Part shown: positions 33,466 through 44,191 of the stretch, piece by piece | How positions within the stretch are numbered: position 1 is the first letter of the stretch | Layout: every line of letters starts with the position of its first letter | Assembly (NCBI GenBank): GCA_017303575.1 | Contig: JAFLCL010000001.1 | Span: 1-64,000, forward strand | Direction: 5' to 3' | Source of the DNA: Deltaproteobacteria bacterium | GTDB taxonomy: Bacteria > Myxococcota_A > Polyangia > Polyangiales > Sandaracinaceae | DNA: 64,000 nt | Notes under the pieces: model-generated | What the model was told of the DNA's origin: nothing | Databases searched by the model: none | What the model saw: the letters and a program-made list of their open reading frames with translations, nothing else | Made by a program: the position numbers and the translations under genes

Positions 33466-34865
33466 TCCTCGCGCTGGCCGCAGCCGTCGCGCTCTTCACG
33501 GGCGGGACGGCGCGGGCGCAGGACCTCGATCTGGCTGCCGTCGCACGCGAGCTCGCTTCCGAGGACGCGACCGCGCGGCACGCTGCGATCGAGACGCTGA
33601 GCACGCTGCCTGCGGACGCCGTCCCTGCGATCGGCGAGCGACTGGCGCGCCTGCGCCGTGCGCGACCCACGCGGACCGAGGCCGACACGGCGCTGACCGC
33701 CATCCGTCGCGCCGCGGGCTCGCGTCGCGCCGACGACATGGTGGACATCGCACCTGGCGTCGAGGTGCTGCTGGCGACCGATCGATCCAACCCGACGCTG
33801 CGCATGGCCGAGCCGCTGCTCTTGCTGCGCAGCCTGGAGCGCATCGGCACGACGGAGGCACTGCGCCTCGTACCTGCAGTGTTCCGCCTCGACGGCGAAC
33901 CATGGCGGATGGAGGGCCGGCGCGTGACGATTCGCCTGGGCGATCGCGTCGCGGCCGCTGCGATCCGCGCGCGCTCTGACGACGACAACCCCGAAGGCCG
34001 CACCTGGGCGCGTTGGACGACCGATCGCCTGGACCTCGACAACCCCGGCGCGCTCGCGCAGCGCTTGGGCGGCGATCAGCTGGCAGACGTCCTCCTCGCT
34101 TATGCGACGACGCACACGCTCTCCGCGATTCCCGTCGTCGCGTCCTTCGTCGACGCCGATCAGCGGCGTCTGCGGGACGCGGCGCGCGAGGCACTGCGTG
34201 ACTTCCGCCAGAACGGGATCTGGGTCGCGAGAGAGACGTTCGAGACGCGCCTCGGCGAAGAGCCCGACCTGGCCTGGGGCTGGGAGCGCACGCTCGACGA
34301 GCTCTACGAGCGGCTCGATGCGGCGCGCGCCGCCCACCTGCTCACGGCGCTGGCGGACGCCACCTCTGCGCTGGAGGGGGGTCGCGGAGACGAGGCCCGT
34401 ACGCTCCTCGACGGCGCGCTCGCGCGAAGCCCCGAGCTCGCTACGACGGAGGCCGCAACGCTCTATGCGCGCATCGCCGACCTCGAGGTGGACCCCGACG
34501 CGCGTGACGCGACGCTGCGCCGCGCCATCGCCATCGCGCCCGATGCGCCGACCACCGGCGCGTGGCGAGGCCGTCTGGTGTTCGACGACGCGCAGCGTTC
34601 GCTCGCTGGCGGCGTGCTCGACGCAGAGGCCTTTGCCCGCGCCGCGACGCTCGCGCCCGCGTGCACCGACTGCGTCGCCATGCAGGGCGCGCTCGAGGCG
34701 CAGGCGGCCGCCGTCGAGGTCGACCGCACCGTCCCGCTCGCGATCGCGTCGGCGCTCTTCCTCGCGCTCGGGCTCCTGCTCGTGACGTGGTCGAGCACGT
34801 CACGCACGCCCATGCCCAGCCGCGCCGCCACGCCTCTGGTCCCGGCCGACGACACCCTCTCGTGA
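33462..34865 (+). CDS. Exported HEAT-like repeat protein with C-terminal membrane anchor
   Basis: About 467 residues. It begins [20 protein letters not shown], a signal peptide, then helical repeat segments rich in Ala and Arg ([40 protein letters not shown]) that look like HEAT repeats. A TPR-like part follows, and a membrane helix lies near the end ([20 protein letters not shown]). The start is unusual. The only ATG in frame is 33366, which would add 32 arginine-rich residues overlapping acyP out of frame. CTG 33462 overlaps the acyP stop as CTGA directly after GAGGG and gives a perfect signal peptide, so I prefer it. Confidence 0.72.
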   Translation: MILALAAAVALFTGGTARAQDLDLAAVARELASEDATARHAAIETLSTLPADAVPAIGERLARLRRARPTRTEADTALTAIRRAAGSRRADDMVDIAPGVEVLLATDRSNPTLRMAEPLLLLRSLERIGTTEALRLVPAVFRLDGEPWRMEGRRVTIRLGDRVAAAAIRARSDDDNPEGRTWARWTTDRLDLDNPGALAQRLGGDQLADVLLAYATTHTLSAIPVVASFVDADQRRLRDAAREALRDFRQNGIWVARETFETRLGEEPDLAWGWERTLDELYERLDAARAAHLLTALADATSALEGGRGDEARTLLDGALARSPELATTEAATLYARIADLEVDPDARDATLRRAIAIAPDAPTTGAWRGRLVFDDAQRSLAGGVLDAEAFARAATLAPACTDCVAMQGALEAQAAAVEVDRTVPLAIASALFLALGLLLVTWSSTSRTPMPSRAATPLVPADDTLS

Positions 34866-34927
34866 GCGGCGCTTTCGTCGCCCGCGTTCTCGAACCGGTC
34901 ACGACGAAGACGAAGACGGAACGCGAC

Positions 34928-34953
34928 GAGGCGCCCGGTTGCCCGGACGCCTC
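34928..34953. terminator. Hairpin between the HEAT-like gene and rplQ
   Basis: GAGGCGCCCGG (34928-34938) pairs with CCGGACGCCTC (34943-34953) with one mismatch and a 4-base loop. It sits between convergent genes and is the likely end of the whole leftward ribosomal cluster. Confidence 0.65.
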
Positions 34954-34988
34954 GCCTCCCTCACGACCACTCGCGTGGTCACCCCAGC

Positions 34989-35468
34989 TCAAGCCGCGGG
35001 CAGGATCTCGATGATGGCCATCGGCGAGTTGTCGCCGCGACGCTCCGTGAGCTTGATGACGCGCGTGTAACCGCCGCCCTTGTTCTCCTTCACGCGCGCC
35101 AGGAAGCGCGGCGCGATGTCGTGGAAGAGCTTGTAGACGAGGTCGACCTCTTCGCTCGTTCCGTCCGACTTGGTCGCCGTGCCCATGCGCGGCAGGAAGC
35201 TGGCGACGAGACGCTGCGCGTGCACGCGGCTCGCGATCACCTTCTTCGCCTGCTCGGGCTTCAGCTTGCCGATGTCGACCGTGAGGTCGTCACCGAGACG
35301 AAGCGCGCGGGTGATGAGCGGCTCGACGATGCTGCGGAGCTCGCGCGCCTTCGCATCCGTCGTCTCGATGCGCTCGTGGAGGACCAGATTGGCCGCGAGG
35401 TTGCGGAACATCGCGCGGCGATGCGAGGTGTCCCGGTTGAACTTTCGGCCTGACTTCTTGTGACGCAT
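34989..35468 (-). CDS. rplQ: 50S ribosomal protein L17
   Basis: 159 residues. The N-terminus [20 protein letters not shown] is diagnostic. There is an insertion around [11 protein letters not shown] and a conserved end [20 protein letters not shown]. It is longer than the 127-residue E. coli protein, as in many bacteria. It is the last gene of the translation cluster, following rpoA by 39 bases, and it is closed by a hairpin. Confidence 0.98.
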   Translation of the reverse strand: MRHKKSGRKFNRDTSHRRAMFRNLAANLVLHERIETTDAKARELRSIVEPLITRALRLGDDLTVDIGKLKPEQAKKVIASRVHAQRLVASFLPRMGTATKSDGTSEEVDLVYKLFHDIAPRFLARVKENKGGGYTRVIKLTERRGDNSPMAIIEILPAA

Positions 35469-35507
35469 GACTCTTCTCCGTTCAGCGCGACATCGCGTCG
35501 CTCGATT

Positions 35508-36524
35508 TCAGGCCTGGGCCTGCTGCTGCTTCCAGCGCTCGAGCATCTGGGGCCAGCTGTCGATCTTCATGCCGAGCGAGAGGCCCATGTCGGCGAGGAT
35601 CTCCTTGATCTCCTTGAGCGACTTCCGGCCGAAGTTCTTCGTCTTCAGCATGTCGGCCTCGGTCTTCTGGACGAGCTCGCCGATCAAGTGGATGTTCGCG
35701 TTCTGGAGGCAGTTCGCGGAACGGACCGAGAGCTCGAGCTCCTCGACCGAGCGGAACAGGTTCTCGTTCAGCGGCTCGTCGTCCGACGCCGTGAGCGTGC
35801 TCGCCTCTTCCTCTTCCTCGAAGTTGATGAAGATCGAGAGCTGGTCCTTGAGGATCTTCGCGGCGTACGCGACGGCGTCCTGCGGGCGGACCGAGCCGTT
35901 CGTCCAGACCTCGAGCGTGAGCTTGTCGTAGTCGGTGATCTGACCGACACGCGCGTTGGTCACCGTGTAGTTGACCTTGCGGATCGGCGAGAAGATCCCG
36001 TCGATGGCCGTCGTGCCGATCGGCATGCCCGGCGTCTTGTTGCGCTCCGCAGGCACGTAGCCGCGGCCGACGTTGATCGTGAGCTCCGCCGAGAAGCGGC
36101 CACCCTTGGCGACCGTGCAGATCACGTGCTTCGGGTTGAGGATCTCGATCTGGTCCGTGACCTGGATGTCACCCGCAGTCAGCTCGCACGGGCCTTCCTT
36201 GTCGATTCGCACGACGTGGGTCTTCGGAGAGTGCGCCTTCGCGACGACCTCCTTGAGGTTCAGCACGATCTCCGTCACGTCCTCGACCACGTCGGGGACG
36301 GAGGTGAACTCGTGGAGCGCGCCGTCGATCTTGATCGCGGTGATCGCTGCGCCCTGGAGCGAGCTCAGGAGCACGCGGCGAAGCGCGTTGCCGAGCGTGA
36401 TGCCGAAGCCGCGCTCGAGCGGCTCGCAGACGAACTTGCCGTACGTGGCGGTCGCGTCCTCGACCGGGACGGTCTTGGGCTTGATGAGATCACGCCAGTT
36501 ACGAGCGACGAAGGCATTCGACAT
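35508..36524 (-). CDS. rpoA: RNA polymerase alpha subunit
   Basis: 338 residues. The N-terminal assembly domain has [20 protein letters not shown]. The C-terminal domain has [20 protein letters not shown] and [18 protein letters not shown], which carry the DNA- and activator-contact surface. Start ATG 36524 (MSNAFVAR) is set by AGGAG eight bases upstream. Two in-frame GTGs lie inside that spacing. Two hairpins separate rpoA from rpsD. Confidence 0.98.
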   Translation of the reverse strand: MSNAFVARNWRDLIKPKTVPVEDATATYGKFVCEPLERGFGITLGNALRRVLLSSLQGAAITAIKIDGALHEFTSVPDVVEDVTEIVLNLKEVVAKAHSPKTHVVRIDKEGPCELTAGDIQVTDQIEILNPKHVICTVAKGGRFSAELTINVGRGYVPAERNKTPGMPIGTTAIDGIFSPIRKVNYTVTNARVGQITDYDKLTLEVWTNGSVRPQDAVAYAAKILKDQLSIFINFEEEEEASTLTASDDEPLNENLFRSVEELELSVRSANCLQNANIHLIGELVQKTEADMLKTKNFGRKSLKEIKEILADMGLSLGMKIDSWPQMLERWKQQQAQA

Positions 36525-36605
36525 GAGCACCACTCCTGAACGGTAGTATGACCGTCATGAGAACCGCGACTCTCGCCGCGGCTCCGAGCTAGAGAGAGAA
36601 CCAGA

Positions 36606-36652
36606 AGGCCGCGCCTCTCGACGCGGCCTCTTCACCCGAGACCAGGTCTCGG
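36606..36652 (-). promoter_or_regulatory. Two hairpins between rpsD and rpoA
   Basis: CCGAGACC-A-GGTCTCGG (36636-36652) is a perfect palindrome just after the rpsD stop. AGGCCGCG (36606-36613) pairs with CGCGGCCT (36622-36629). The 135-base gap is large for this cluster. The stems could be a partial terminator, an RNA-processing site, or an S4-responsive element, S4 being the usual alpha-operon repressor (the last is speculation). Confidence 0.55.
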
Positions 36653-36659
36653 AGAATCT

Positions 36660-37286
36660 TCAGCGAGAGTAGAACTCGACGATCAGCTGCTCCTTGATGG
36701 GCAGCGTGATCGCTTCGCGAACCGGGTTGTCGCGCACCGTTCCGACGAGGCCACCCTTGTCGAGCTCGAGCCACTCCGGCACGCCACGGCGGTCCACACC
36801 CTCGACCGAGATCTTCACGCGGCCGAGCTCTCGGCTGCGCTCGTGGATCGTGATCTTGTCGCCCTTCTTCACGAGGAAGGAGGGGATGGAAACGGGCTTG
36901 CCGTTCACGAGGACGTGACCGTGGCGGACGAGCTGACGACCATCCGCGCGCGTCGCGGCGAAGCCGAGGCGGTAGCAGACGTTGTCCATGCGGCGCTCGA
37001 GCAGCGAGAGCAGGTTCTCACCCGTCACGCCCTTCACGCGATCGGCCTCCGCGAAGTACTTGCGGAACTGGCGCTCCAGGATGCCGTAGATGCGGCGGAC
37101 CTTCTGCTTCTCGCGAAGGCGGATGCCGTACTCGGTCACCTTGATGCGGCGCTGGCCGTGCTGACCCGACGGGTACGGGCGACGGTCGAACGCGCACTTG
37201 TCGGTGTAGCAGCGGTCGCCCTTGAGAAAGAGCTTCTCGCCTTCACGACGGCAGAGCTTGCAAGCGGGGCCGATATAGCGGGCCAT
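36660..37286 (-). CDS. rpsD: 30S ribosomal protein S4
   Basis: 208 residues. [20 protein letters not shown] with a second pair in CYTDKC gives the four-Cys zinc form seen in Thermus. The S4 RNA-binding domain contains [20 protein letters not shown] and [18 protein letters not shown]. It initiates assembly of the 30S body and regulates the alpha operon in E. coli. It lies 21 bases after rpsK. Confidence 0.98.
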   Translation of the reverse strand: MARYIGPACKLCRREGEKLFLKGDRCYTDKCAFDRRPYPSGQHGQRRIKVTEYGIRLREKQKVRRIYGILERQFRKYFAEADRVKGVTGENLLSLLERRMDNVCYRLGFAATRADGRQLVRHGHVLVNGKPVSIPSFLVKKGDKITIHERSRELGRVKISVEGVDRRGVPEWLELDKGGLVGTVRDNPVREAITLPIKEQLIVEFYSR

Positions 37287-37307
37287 GTTCGGATCTCCTC
37301 GAAAAAC

Positions 37308-37715
37308 TCAGACGCGACGGCGCTTGGGCGGACGGCAACCGTTGTGGGGAATCGGGGTGACGTCGCGGATGAGCGTGACGCGCATGCCAGCCGTCTGGAA
37401 GGCACGGAGCGCCGACTCGCGTCCTGCGCCCGGGCCCATGACGAAGATCGCGACGGTGTTCATGCCGTGCTCCTGCGCCTTGCGGGCAGCGTCCTCGGCA
37501 GCGAGCTGGGCCGCGAAGGGCGTGCTCTTGCGCGAGCCCTTGAAGCCACGCGCGCCGGCGCTCGACCAGCAGATCACGTTCCCACTGAGGTCCGTGATCG
37601 TGACGATCGTGTTGTTGAAGCTCGACAGGATGTGGGCGACGCCACTCCCGACGTTCTTCTTGACCTTCTTCTTGACCTTCGCGCCCTTGGCGGCCGCGGC
37701 TGCAGGCTTCGACAT
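37308..37715 (-). CDS. rpsK: 30S ribosomal protein S11
   Basis: 135 residues. [39 protein letters not shown] and the C-terminal [18 protein letters not shown] are all conserved. A basic Ala/Lys-rich N-terminal extension ([19 protein letters not shown]) is present. It lies 23 bases after rpsM. Confidence 0.98.
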   Translation of the reverse strand: MSKPAAAAAKGAKVKKKVKKNVGSGVAHILSSFNNTIVTITDLSGNVICWSSAGARGFKGSRKSTPFAAQLAAEDAARKAQEHGMNTVAIFVMGPGAGRESALRAFQTAGMRVTLIRDVTPIPHNGCRPPKRRRV

Positions 37716-37738
37716 CGTTCAGCTCCAGAGCGAGAAAA

Positions 37739-38104
37739 TCAGCGACGGACCGTCGAGCCCTTGCGGGGGCCCTTTCGCGTGCGCGCGTTCGTGTGGGTGC
37801 GCTGGCCGCGGACCGGAAGGCCACGGCGGTGGCGGAGGCCGCGGTAGCTCCCGAGGTCCATCAGGCGCTTGATGTTGATGGCGATGTCGCGGCGGAGATC
37901 GCCCTCGACCTTGTAGTTCGCCTCGAGGATGTCGCGGATCTTCTTGATGTCGCCATCATCGAGATCGTCCGCCTTCTTGGCGGGCGAGATGCCGGTCTTC
38001 TCGCAGATCTCCTTCGCCTTCGCGGGGCCGACCCCGTAGATGTACTGGAGTGCGATGATGAGGTGCTTGCGACCGGGAAGGTCGACGCCTGCGATACGGG
38101 CCAT
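37739..38104 (-). CDS. rpsM: 30S ribosomal protein S13
   Basis: 121 residues: [20 protein letters not shown], the helix-turn motif [33 protein letters not shown] and the tRNA-facing tail [16 protein letters not shown]. Full length and complete. The start follows an AGGAGAG site. Confidence 0.98.
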   Translation of the reverse strand: MARIAGVDLPGRKHLIIALQYIYGVGPAKAKEICEKTGISPAKKADDLDDGDIKKIRDILEANYKVEGDLRRDIAINIKRLMDLGSYRGLRHRRGLPVRGQRTHTNARTRKGPRKGSTVRR

Positions 38105-38146
38105 GTTCGTTTCTCTCCTGAAGTCCTGAAAGGTCGGCGGAGCCGA

Positions 38147-38260
38147 TCAGCCCTGGCGCTGCTTGTGACGCGGGTCTTCGCAGATCACGCGCACCGTTCC
38201 CTTGCGGCGCACGACCTTGCACTTCTCGCACATCTTCTTGACGCTGGGGCGGACCTTCAT
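38147..38260 (-). CDS. rpmJ: 50S ribosomal protein L36
   Basis: 37 residues: [20 protein letters not shown] followed by [14 protein letters not shown]. The zinc ligands CxxC, Cys and His are all present. Short but unmistakable, in the usual place between infA and rpsM. Confidence 0.97.
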   Translation of the reverse strand: MKVRPSVKKMCEKCKVVRRKGTVRVICEDPRHKQRQG

Positions 38261-38294
38261 GGCTTCACTCTTCGTTGGATAGTCGGACTTGCGG

Positions 38295-38513
38295 TCAGAA
38301 CTTTCGTAGGATTCGTGCTCGAGTCTGATCGGTGGGGGAGACGGTCACGACGACCCGGTCGCCACGCGCGACCTTCACCAGCCCATGCTTGCTCGCTGCG
38401 GGGAGACCAGCGACGAAGCTCTGCCCGTCATCACTCTGCACTCGGTACAACGCGCGAGGGAGCTCCTCGACGACGCTGCACCACAACTCTCCGGCTTTCT
38501 TCGATCGATCCAA
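38295..38513 (-). CDS. infA: Translation initiation factor IF-1
   Basis: 72 residues of the S1/OB-fold. [38 protein letters not shown] and [12 protein letters not shown] align with IF-1. The N-terminus [11 protein letters not shown] replaces the common MAKED..., and the middle is divergent, with LPAASKHG. The position between adk and rpmJ supports the call. The map gene usually found just before infA is absent. Confidence 0.93.
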   Translation of the reverse strand: MDRSKKAGELWCSVVEELPRALYRVQSDDGQSFVAGLPAASKHGLVKVARGDRVVVTVSPTDQTRARILRKF

Positions 38514-38572
38514 TCCATCGCCGCGCGATCCGCGGCCTCTTCGTTCATCCGTTCAGCCCTCTCGGGCCTCTC

Positions 38573-39238
38573 TCAGCTCCCCGCGGCGTCGAGCCCTACA
38601 GCACCGAGGAGGCGCTTGGTCACTGCGTCCACCTCACCCATGCCATCGATCGCGACCACGACGCCAGGGAACTGGCCGTAGTGGGCGAGGATCGGGAGGG
38701 TGTCTTTGAGGTAGGCCGCGTGCCGTGTTCGAACCGTCTCCTCGGTGTCGTCGCTCCGCTGGACGACACGCTCACCATTGCACGAGCCACAGCGGCCCGA
38801 CGGAGGGGGCGGGTTATAGCGCACGTGGTAGGCTTGTCCACAGTCGAGGCAGGTGCGCCGACCGGAGATGCGATCGACGATGGATCCCTCGGGGACCTCG
38901 AGCGACAAGACCTTGCCGATCCTGCGCCCGGACTTCTCGAGCACGGCGTCGAGGGCCTTGGCCTGCGGCACCGTGCGAGGGTAGCCGTCGAAGATCGCGC
39001 CGCCCTTGGCGTCGTCCTGGTGGAGGCGCTTCTCGAGGAGCTCGATCACGAGATCGTCGGGCACCAAGAGACCCTTCGACATGAAGCTGTCGAAGCGCTG
39101 CCCCAGGTCCGACCCCGATTTCCGCTCGGCGCGCATCATGTCGCCAGTGGAGATCTGGGGGATCTTCAGGGTCTCCTGAAGGAACTTCGACTGAGTTCCC
39201 TTACCCGCGCCCGGAGGCCCGAAGAGGATCAGGTCCAT
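38573..39238 (-). CDS. adk: Adenylate kinase with zinc-type lid
   Basis: 221 residues. P-loop GPPGAGKGTQ, AMP-binding ISTGDMMRAE and DGYPRTVPQAKAL. The lid carries two CxxC pairs (RTCLDCGQAYH and GRCGSCNGE), so it probably binds zinc. It catalyses ATP + AMP = 2 ADP. The start ATG 39238 lies two bases after the secY stop, the conventional secY-adk arrangement. Confidence 0.97.
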   Translation of the reverse strand: MDLILFGPPGAGKGTQSKFLQETLKIPQISTGDMMRAERKSGSDLGQRFDSFMSKGLLVPDDLVIELLEKRLHQDDAKGGAIFDGYPRTVPQAKALDAVLEKSGRRIGKVLSLEVPEGSIVDRISGRRTCLDCGQAYHVRYNPPPPSGRCGSCNGERVVQRSDDTEETVRTRHAAYLKDTLPILAHYGQFPGVVVAIDGMGEVDAVTKRLLGAVGLDAAGS

Positions 39239-39240
39239 GA

Positions 39241-40557
39241 TCAGCCCCGGCGTCCGCGGATCCGCGGACCCTTCGGGCCCGTGAGACCCTCGTAGTGACG
39301 GGTGATCAAGTGCGACTCGACCTGCTGGATCGTGTCGAGCGCCACACCCACGACGATCATCATCGACGTGCCGCCGAAGAAGAACGGAACGTGGAACTGC
39401 GACTGCAGGATCGTGGGGACCGAGGCCACGAGCGCCATGTAGAGCGCGCCGCCGACCGTGATGCGCGTCATCACGAAGTCGATGTACTCGGCCGTCTCCT
39501 TGCCTTGCTTCACCTTCGGGATGAAGGCGCCCTGCTTCTTGAGGTTGTCCGCGACCTCGACCGGCTGGAACGTCACGGCCGTGTAGAAGAAGCTGAAGAA
39601 GACGATGAGGAGAACGAACACGGTGTTGAACTGCCAACCGCCCGGCGCGAGGTTGTCCTGCAGCGTCTGCATCCCCGGGATGTTCAGGTTCGCGAGGGTC
39701 TGCGGGAACATCAGGAGAGACGACGCGAAGATGGGCGGGATGACGCCCGACGCGTTCACGCGGAGCGGGAGGTGCGAGACCTGCGTCTGACCGTAGGTCC
39801 GGCGTCCCATGCCTCGCTTCGCGAACGCGATCGGGATGCGCCTCTGCCCACGCTCGAAGAAGACGATGAGGGCGATGACGGCGACGACGATCGCCGAGAT
39901 GATGAGGAGGGACACCGGCTGGATCTGGCCGATCGACACCTGCTGCACGGTGTTCGTCAGCGCGTCCGGGAGATCGGCGACGATGCCCGCGAAGATGATG
40001 AGCGAGATGCCGTTGCCGATGCCACGCTCGGTGATCTGCTCACCGAGCCACATGATGAATGCGGTGCCCGTGGTCAGCGAGATGCACGTGATCACGTAGA
40101 ACCAGAGACCGGGCTCGCGCACGACGTCTTCGGTCCCCGTCGAGTCGTTGAGGCTCACGAGCCACTGCGCGATGCCGACGGACTGGACGATCGACAACAC
40201 GATCGTGCCGTAGCGCGTCCACTGGTTGATCTTGCGCTGGCCGGCCTCGCCCTCCTTGCGGAGCTCTTCGAGCGGCTTGAACACCACGCTCATGAGCTGG
40301 AGGACGATGCTCGCGGTCACGTACGGCATGATGCCGAGCGCGAAGATCGAGAGCTGCTCGAGCGCGCCGCCCGAGAACAGGTTGAACATGCCCAGGAAGC
40401 CGCCGCCCTGCGCGACGATCTCGCGCATCGCGGTGCGGTTCACGCCCGGCGTCGTGACGAAGATCCCGACGCGATAGACCGCGATCATCCCCAGGGTGAA
40501 GAGGATGCGTCGGCGGAGCTCGGGGATCTTCGCGATGTTGGCCAGAGCGTTCAGCAT
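39241..40557 (-). CDS. secY: Protein translocase subunit SecY
   Basis: 438 residues, ten membrane helices. Conserved blocks: [20 protein letters not shown] in helix 1, the plug region [55 protein letters not shown] and RMGR-like loop [12 protein letters not shown]. It forms the Sec channel. It follows rplO by 83 bases. Confidence 0.98.
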   Translation of the reverse strand: MLNALANIAKIPELRRRILFTLGMIAVYRVGIFVTTPGVNRTAMREIVAQGGGFLGMFNLFSGGALEQLSIFALGIMPYVTASIVLQLMSVVFKPLEELRKEGEAGQRKINQWTRYGTIVLSIVQSVGIAQWLVSLNDSTGTEDVVREPGLWFYVITCISLTTGTAFIMWLGEQITERGIGNGISLIIFAGIVADLPDALTNTVQQVSIGQIQPVSLLIISAIVVAVIALIVFFERGQRRIPIAFAKRGMGRRTYGQTQVSHLPLRVNASGVIPPIFASSLLMFPQTLANLNIPGMQTLQDNLAPGGWQFNTVFVLLIVFFSFFYTAVTFQPVEVADNLKKQGAFIPKVKQGKETAEYIDFVMTRITVGGALYMALVASVPTILQSQFHVPFFFGGTSMMIVVGVALDTIQQVESHLITRHYEGLTGPKGPRIRGRRG

Positions 40558-40640
40558 GGGAGTGCGTTCAGCATGTTCGGCGCGGTGTGTTCCCAGGACG
40601 TACGCAGGGCGTCAAGCCATCGGCTCGACGCCCTCCGTGC

Positions 40641-41147
40641 TCACTTCTTCTTGTTCTTGTGGCGGACGACGGGGGCGACCTTGCGCTCGATGAGCTCGCA
40701 GGTGCCGCCGGCTGCCTCGATCTTGGTCTTGGCGCCCGCCGAGAAGGCCTCGGCGCGCACCGTCAGCTTCTTGGTGAGCGAGCCGTTGCCCAACACCTTG
40801 AAGCCGTCGTGCTTGCCCTTGATGAAGCCCTTCGCGCGAAGCGCCTTCTCGTCGACCGTCTCGCCCGCCGCGAACACGTCCAGGCGCCCGACGGACACCT
40901 CGGCGTAGTCACGCGCGAACAGGTTGACGAAGCCGACCTTGGGAAGGCGTCGGCTGAGCGGCATCTGGCCGCCCTCGAAGAAGAGCTTGTGGATGTTGCC
41001 GGGCTGACGGGCCTTCTGACCCTTCTGACCACGACCCGCCGTCTTGCCCAGACCGGAGCCCGGACCACGACCCTTGCGCTTCTTTTCCTTCGTCGCGCCT
41101 TCGGGGGGAGCCAGGCGCGAGAGGATCGGGATGTACTGTTCAGCCAT
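40641..41147 (-). CDS. rplO: 50S ribosomal protein L15
   Basis: 168 residues. [20 protein letters not shown] and [17 protein letters not shown] are the family signature. The end is VIEAAGG-type: [19 protein letters not shown]. The start overlaps the rpmD stop by 8 bases. Confidence 0.97.
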   Translation of the reverse strand: MAEQYIPILSRLAPPEGATKEKKRKGRGPGSGLGKTAGRGQKGQKARQPGNIHKLFFEGGQMPLSRRLPKVGFVNLFARDYAEVSVGRLDVFAAGETVDEKALRAKGFIKGKHDGFKVLGNGSLTKKLTVRAEAFSAGAKTKIEAAGGTCELIERKVAPVVRHKNKKK

Positions 41148-41328
41148 CGGATTCCTCCACCGTGACGAGGTGGATCACCTTCTTCACCGCACCGCGGAAC
41201 GCGGGCGTGTTGTCGACGAGCACCACCGAGTGCGGCCCACGGAGCCCTAGACCGGCCAGCGTCCGACGCTGTGTCTCGGGGCGCCCCGCGTTGCTCCGCA
41301 CCTGCGTGACCTTGAGCTTGCGCTTCAT
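41140..41328 (-). CDS. rpmD: 50S ribosomal protein L30
   Basis: 62 residues: [40 protein letters not shown] and a C-terminal [12 protein letters not shown]. It overlaps rplO by 8 bases and follows rpsE by 11. Confidence 0.97.
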   Translation of the reverse strand: MKRKLKVTQVRSNAGRPETQRRTLAGLGLRGPHSVVLVDNTPAFRGAVKKVIHLVTVEESDG

Positions 41329-41339
41329 GACGATTCCTC

Positions 41340-41873
41340 TCAGGCCTGCGAGCCCGACGAAGGCTGGCTCGGAACCAGTTCCTCGACGGTCTTGTTCCGA
41401 CGACGCGCCACGTCCTCCACCGACTCGAGCGAACGGAGTGCGTCGAGCGTCGCGTGAACCACGTTGTGGGGGTTGCTGGTGCCGACGATCTTCGAGAGGA
41501 CGTCGCGGATGCCCGCGGCCTCGACGACCGCGCGGACCGCGCCGCCCGCGATGACGCCCGTACCCGGGCTGGCGGGACGAAGCAGCACGTTGCCCGCACC
41601 GGCGTGACCCTGCACCGCGTGCGGGATCGTTCCACCCACGAGCGGAACCTTGAAGAGGTTCTTCTTCGCGCGGTCGTTGCCCTTGCGGATCGCGTCCGGC
41701 ACTTCGTTCGCCTTGCCGAGACCGATGCCGACGTGGCCCTTCTCGTCGCCGACGACGATGAGAGCGCTGAAGCTGAAGCGGCGGCCGCCCTTGACGACCT
41801 TCGCGACGCGGTTGATGTGAACCACGCGCTCCTTGAGGTCTTCGAGGCTATCCGGGTCGATGGTATTGCTCAT
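41340..41873 (-). CDS. rpsE: 30S ribosomal protein S5
   Basis: 177 residues. The double-stranded-RNA-binding N-domain has [20 protein letters not shown] and [20 protein letters not shown]. The C-domain has [19 protein letters not shown] and [20 protein letters not shown]. Complete. Confidence 0.98.
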   Translation of the reverse strand: MSNTIDPDSLEDLKERVVHINRVAKVVKGGRRFSFSALIVVGDEKGHVGIGLGKANEVPDAIRKGNDRAKKNLFKVPLVGGTIPHAVQGHAGAGNVLLRPASPGTGVIAGGAVRAVVEAAGIRDVLSKIVGTSNPHNVVHATLDALRSLESVEDVARRRNKTVEELVPSQPSSGSQA

Positions 41874-41903
41874 GCCGTATCTCCGATGCCCTAGGGCAAC
41901 GCC

Positions 41904-42260
41904 TCAGAAATCGAGGCCCGCCTCGCGGGCCGCATCGGCGAGAGCCTTCACTCGCCCGTGATAGATGAACCCGTTGCGATCGAAGGCGACCTTGTCGATC
42001 CCCTTCGCCTTGCACGCCTTGGCGATCGCCTGGCCGACGAGCTTGGCTGCGTCGCTCTTGGTCGCCTCGGACGCGCCGGACTTCAGGTCCTTCGTCAGCG
42101 TCGAGACGTGCACGAGGGTCTCGCCCTTCGCGTCGTCCACGACCTGCGCGTAGATGTGCTTGGCGCTCCGGAAGATCGACATGCGGGGGCGCTCGGCCGT
42201 CCCGTTGACCTTCTTGCGGATGCGCTTCTTGCGCTTGAGCCTCTGATCGTCCGTTGCCAT
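41904..42260 (-). CDS. rplR: 50S ribosomal protein L18
   Basis: 118 residues: [40 protein letters not shown] and the C-terminal [27 protein letters not shown]. Binds 5S rRNA. A 105-base gap separates it from rplF; it shows no clear element. Confidence 0.97.
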   Translation of the reverse strand: MATDDQRLKRKKRIRKKVNGTAERPRMSIFRSAKHIYAQVVDDAKGETLVHVSTLTKDLKSGASEATKSDAAKLVGQAIAKACKAKGIDKVAFDRNGFIYHGRVKALADAAREAGLDF

Positions 42261-42365
42261 TTCGCTTCACCCCGGGGGCGATGTGACGTTGCCTCGGCAC
42301 CGTCCACCCCGAATGGGATTCTGGACTCGAGCCCGCTCCTCACCACGAGGAGGCGGGCGTCGTCG

Positions 42366-42968
42366 TCACTTCTTGCCAGCGCCCTTGCCGGCCTTGCCAG
42401 CCTTCTCGCGCACCTTCTCGTCCACGAAGCGGACTCCCTTGCCCTTGTACGGCTCGGGGGGACGGAACGAGCGGATGTGCGACGCGGTCTGACTGAGCAT
42501 CTCCTTGTCGAAGGAGCTCAGGTGCAGGCGCGGCTTCTTCGTGCCGCCGACGTCGATGATCTCCACGCGGCCCTTGACCGAGTCCGGGAGCGGGAAGCTC
42601 ACCTGATGCGACAGGCCGAGCGCGAGCGTGAGGTCCTGACCCTTGAGCTCGGCACGATAGCCGGTGCCGATGAGGTCGAGCGCCACGTCGTAGCCCTTCG
42701 ACACGCCCTCGATCACGTTGCGCACGAGCGCACGCGCGAGGCCCTGGTACTGCGCGCCGGTGACACCGAGGCCCGCCTTGGGCTTCACGACCACGTCGTT
42801 GCCCTGCTTCGAGAGCTCGACGTTGGGCGGGAGGCTCTTGGCGAACGTCCCCTTGGGGCCCTTCGCTTCGATCTTGTCCGCGGTGAGGGTGACGGTGACG
42901 CCCGCCGGAATGGTGACGGGGCGCTTGCCGACACGCGACACGCGCGTGGTGGTCGTCGGAGTGGACAT
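42366..42968 (-). CDS. rplF: 50S ribosomal protein L6
   Basis: 200 residues, two duplicated domains: VSRVGKRPVTIPAGVTVTL, then the signature SFRPPEPYKGKGVRFVDEKV, with a Lys/Gly-rich tail. Start ATG 42968 shares bases with the rpsH stop (TGATG). Confidence 0.97.
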   Translation of the reverse strand: MSTPTTTTRVSRVGKRPVTIPAGVTVTLTADKIEAKGPKGTFAKSLPPNVELSKQGNDVVVKPKAGLGVTGAQYQGLARALVRNVIEGVSKGYDVALDLIGTGYRAELKGQDLTLALGLSHQVSFPLPDSVKGRVEIIDVGGTKKPRLHLSSFDKEMLSQTASHIRSFRPPEPYKGKGVRFVDEKVREKAGKAGKGAGKK

Positions 42969-43351
42969 CACCAGACCTCGCAGAGGAGCTCGCCGCCCAC
43001 ACGCTTCTCGCGCGCCGAGCGGTCGGTCATGATCCCGTGGGACGTCGACAAGATCGCGATGCCGAAGCCGTTCTGGATCTTCGGCAAGCTGTCGACGCCG
43101 ACGTAGAGGCGGCGACCGGGACGGCTGCGACGGCGGATGCCGATGAACGCGGCCGAGCGATCACGCCCGTACTTGAGCGTCACGGTCATCGTGCGCCCGT
43201 CGACCTTCACGTCCGAGATGTAGCCCTCGTCCTTGAGGAGCTCGGCCACGCCGAGCTTGATCTTGGAGAGGGGGATCTCGGTGGTCTCGTGGCGCGACTG
43301 CGCCGCGTTGCGGATCCGAGCGAGCATGTCGCTGAGGGGGTCGGTCATCAT
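42968..43351 (-). CDS. rpsH: 30S ribosomal protein S8
   Basis: 127 residues: DPLSDMLARIRNAAQSRHET, LKYGRDRSAAFIGIRRRSRP and LPKIQNGFGIAILSTSHGIM. S8 represses the spc operon in E. coli. Starts MM, and either ATG (43351 or 43348) is possible. Confidence 0.97.
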   Translation of the reverse strand: MMTDPLSDMLARIRNAAQSRHETTEIPLSKIKLGVAELLKDEGYISDVKVDGRTMTVTLKYGRDRSAAFIGIRRRSRPGRRLYVGVDSLPKIQNGFGIAILSTSHGIMTDRSAREKRVGGELLCEVW

Positions 43352-43387
43352 GGGAACGAGTCTCCGAAAAGAGTCAGACGGAAGTGA

Positions 43388-43573
43388 TCACCACGACGCC
43401 TTGGTCACGCCGGGGATGTCTCCCGCGAGCGCGAACTTCCGAAGGCAGATGCGGCAGAGCTCGAACTTCCGGTAGACGGCACGCGATCGACCGCAGCTCT
43501 TGCAGCGGTTCACGTACCGAACCTTGAACTTCGGCTCCTTCTCCATCTTGGCGAATGCCCGGGTGCTGGCCAT
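43388..43573 (-). CDS. rpsN: 30S ribosomal protein S14, zinc type
   Basis: 61 residues, the short zinc-binding form: [43 protein letters not shown]. Two CxxC pairs. It lies 17 bases after rplE and is in its normal spc-operon place. Confidence 0.97.
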   Translation of the reverse strand: MASTRAFAKMEKEPKFKVRYVNRCKSCGRSRAVYRKFELCRICLRKFALAGDIPGVTKASW

Positions 43574-43590
43574 GGCTCGGTTCCTCTCGA

Positions 43591-44145
43591 TTACTTGCGG
43601 AAAGGCATGCCGAGCTCACGAAGGAGCGCGCGGCCCTGCTCGTCGTTCGGCGCGGAGGTCACGAACGTGATGTTCATGCCCTTGATCTCGTCGATCTTGT
43701 CGTAGTCGATCTCGGGAAAGATGATCTGCTCTCGGAGACCGAGGGTGTAGTTGCCGCGGCCGTCGAAGGCCTTGGCCGACACACCCTTGAAGTCACGCAC
43801 GCGGGGAAGGCTCAAGTTGATGAGACGGTCCGCGAACTCCCACATGCGGGCCTTGCGGAGCGTCACCATCACGCCGATCGCCGCGTTCTCGCGCAGCTTG
43901 AACGTCGCGATCGACTTCTTCGCGCGGGTCACCACGGCCTTCTGGCCCGTGATCATCCCGACCTCTTCGACGGCCGCCTCGATGATCTTCTGGTTCTGAA
44001 CGGCCTTACCGAGGCCCATGTTCAGAACGAGCTTCTCGAGACGCGGGATCTGCATCGCGTTCGTCAGCGAGAACTCCTTGCGGAGCGCCGGGACGACGTG
44101 ATCTCGATAGTACTGATGGAGACGCGGGAGCTCGGTCGTGGACAT
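43591..44145 (-). CDS. rplE: 50S ribosomal protein L5
   Basis: 184 residues: [60 protein letters not shown]. Start ATG 44145 ([13 protein letters not shown]). It follows a 128-base leader with three stem-loops, unusual inside this operon. Confidence 0.98.
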   Translation of the reverse strand: MSTTELPRLHQYYRDHVVPALRKEFSLTNAMQIPRLEKLVLNMGLGKAVQNQKIIEAAVEEVGMITGQKAVVTRAKKSIATFKLRENAAIGVMVTLRKARMWEFADRLINLSLPRVRDFKGVSAKAFDGRGNYTLGLREQIIFPEIDYDKIDEIKGMNITFVTSAPNDEQGRALLRELGMPFRK

Positions 44146-44191
44146 TTCTCTCACCCGTCCTTCGAGCGGCGACGTTCGCTGCTCGATGACT

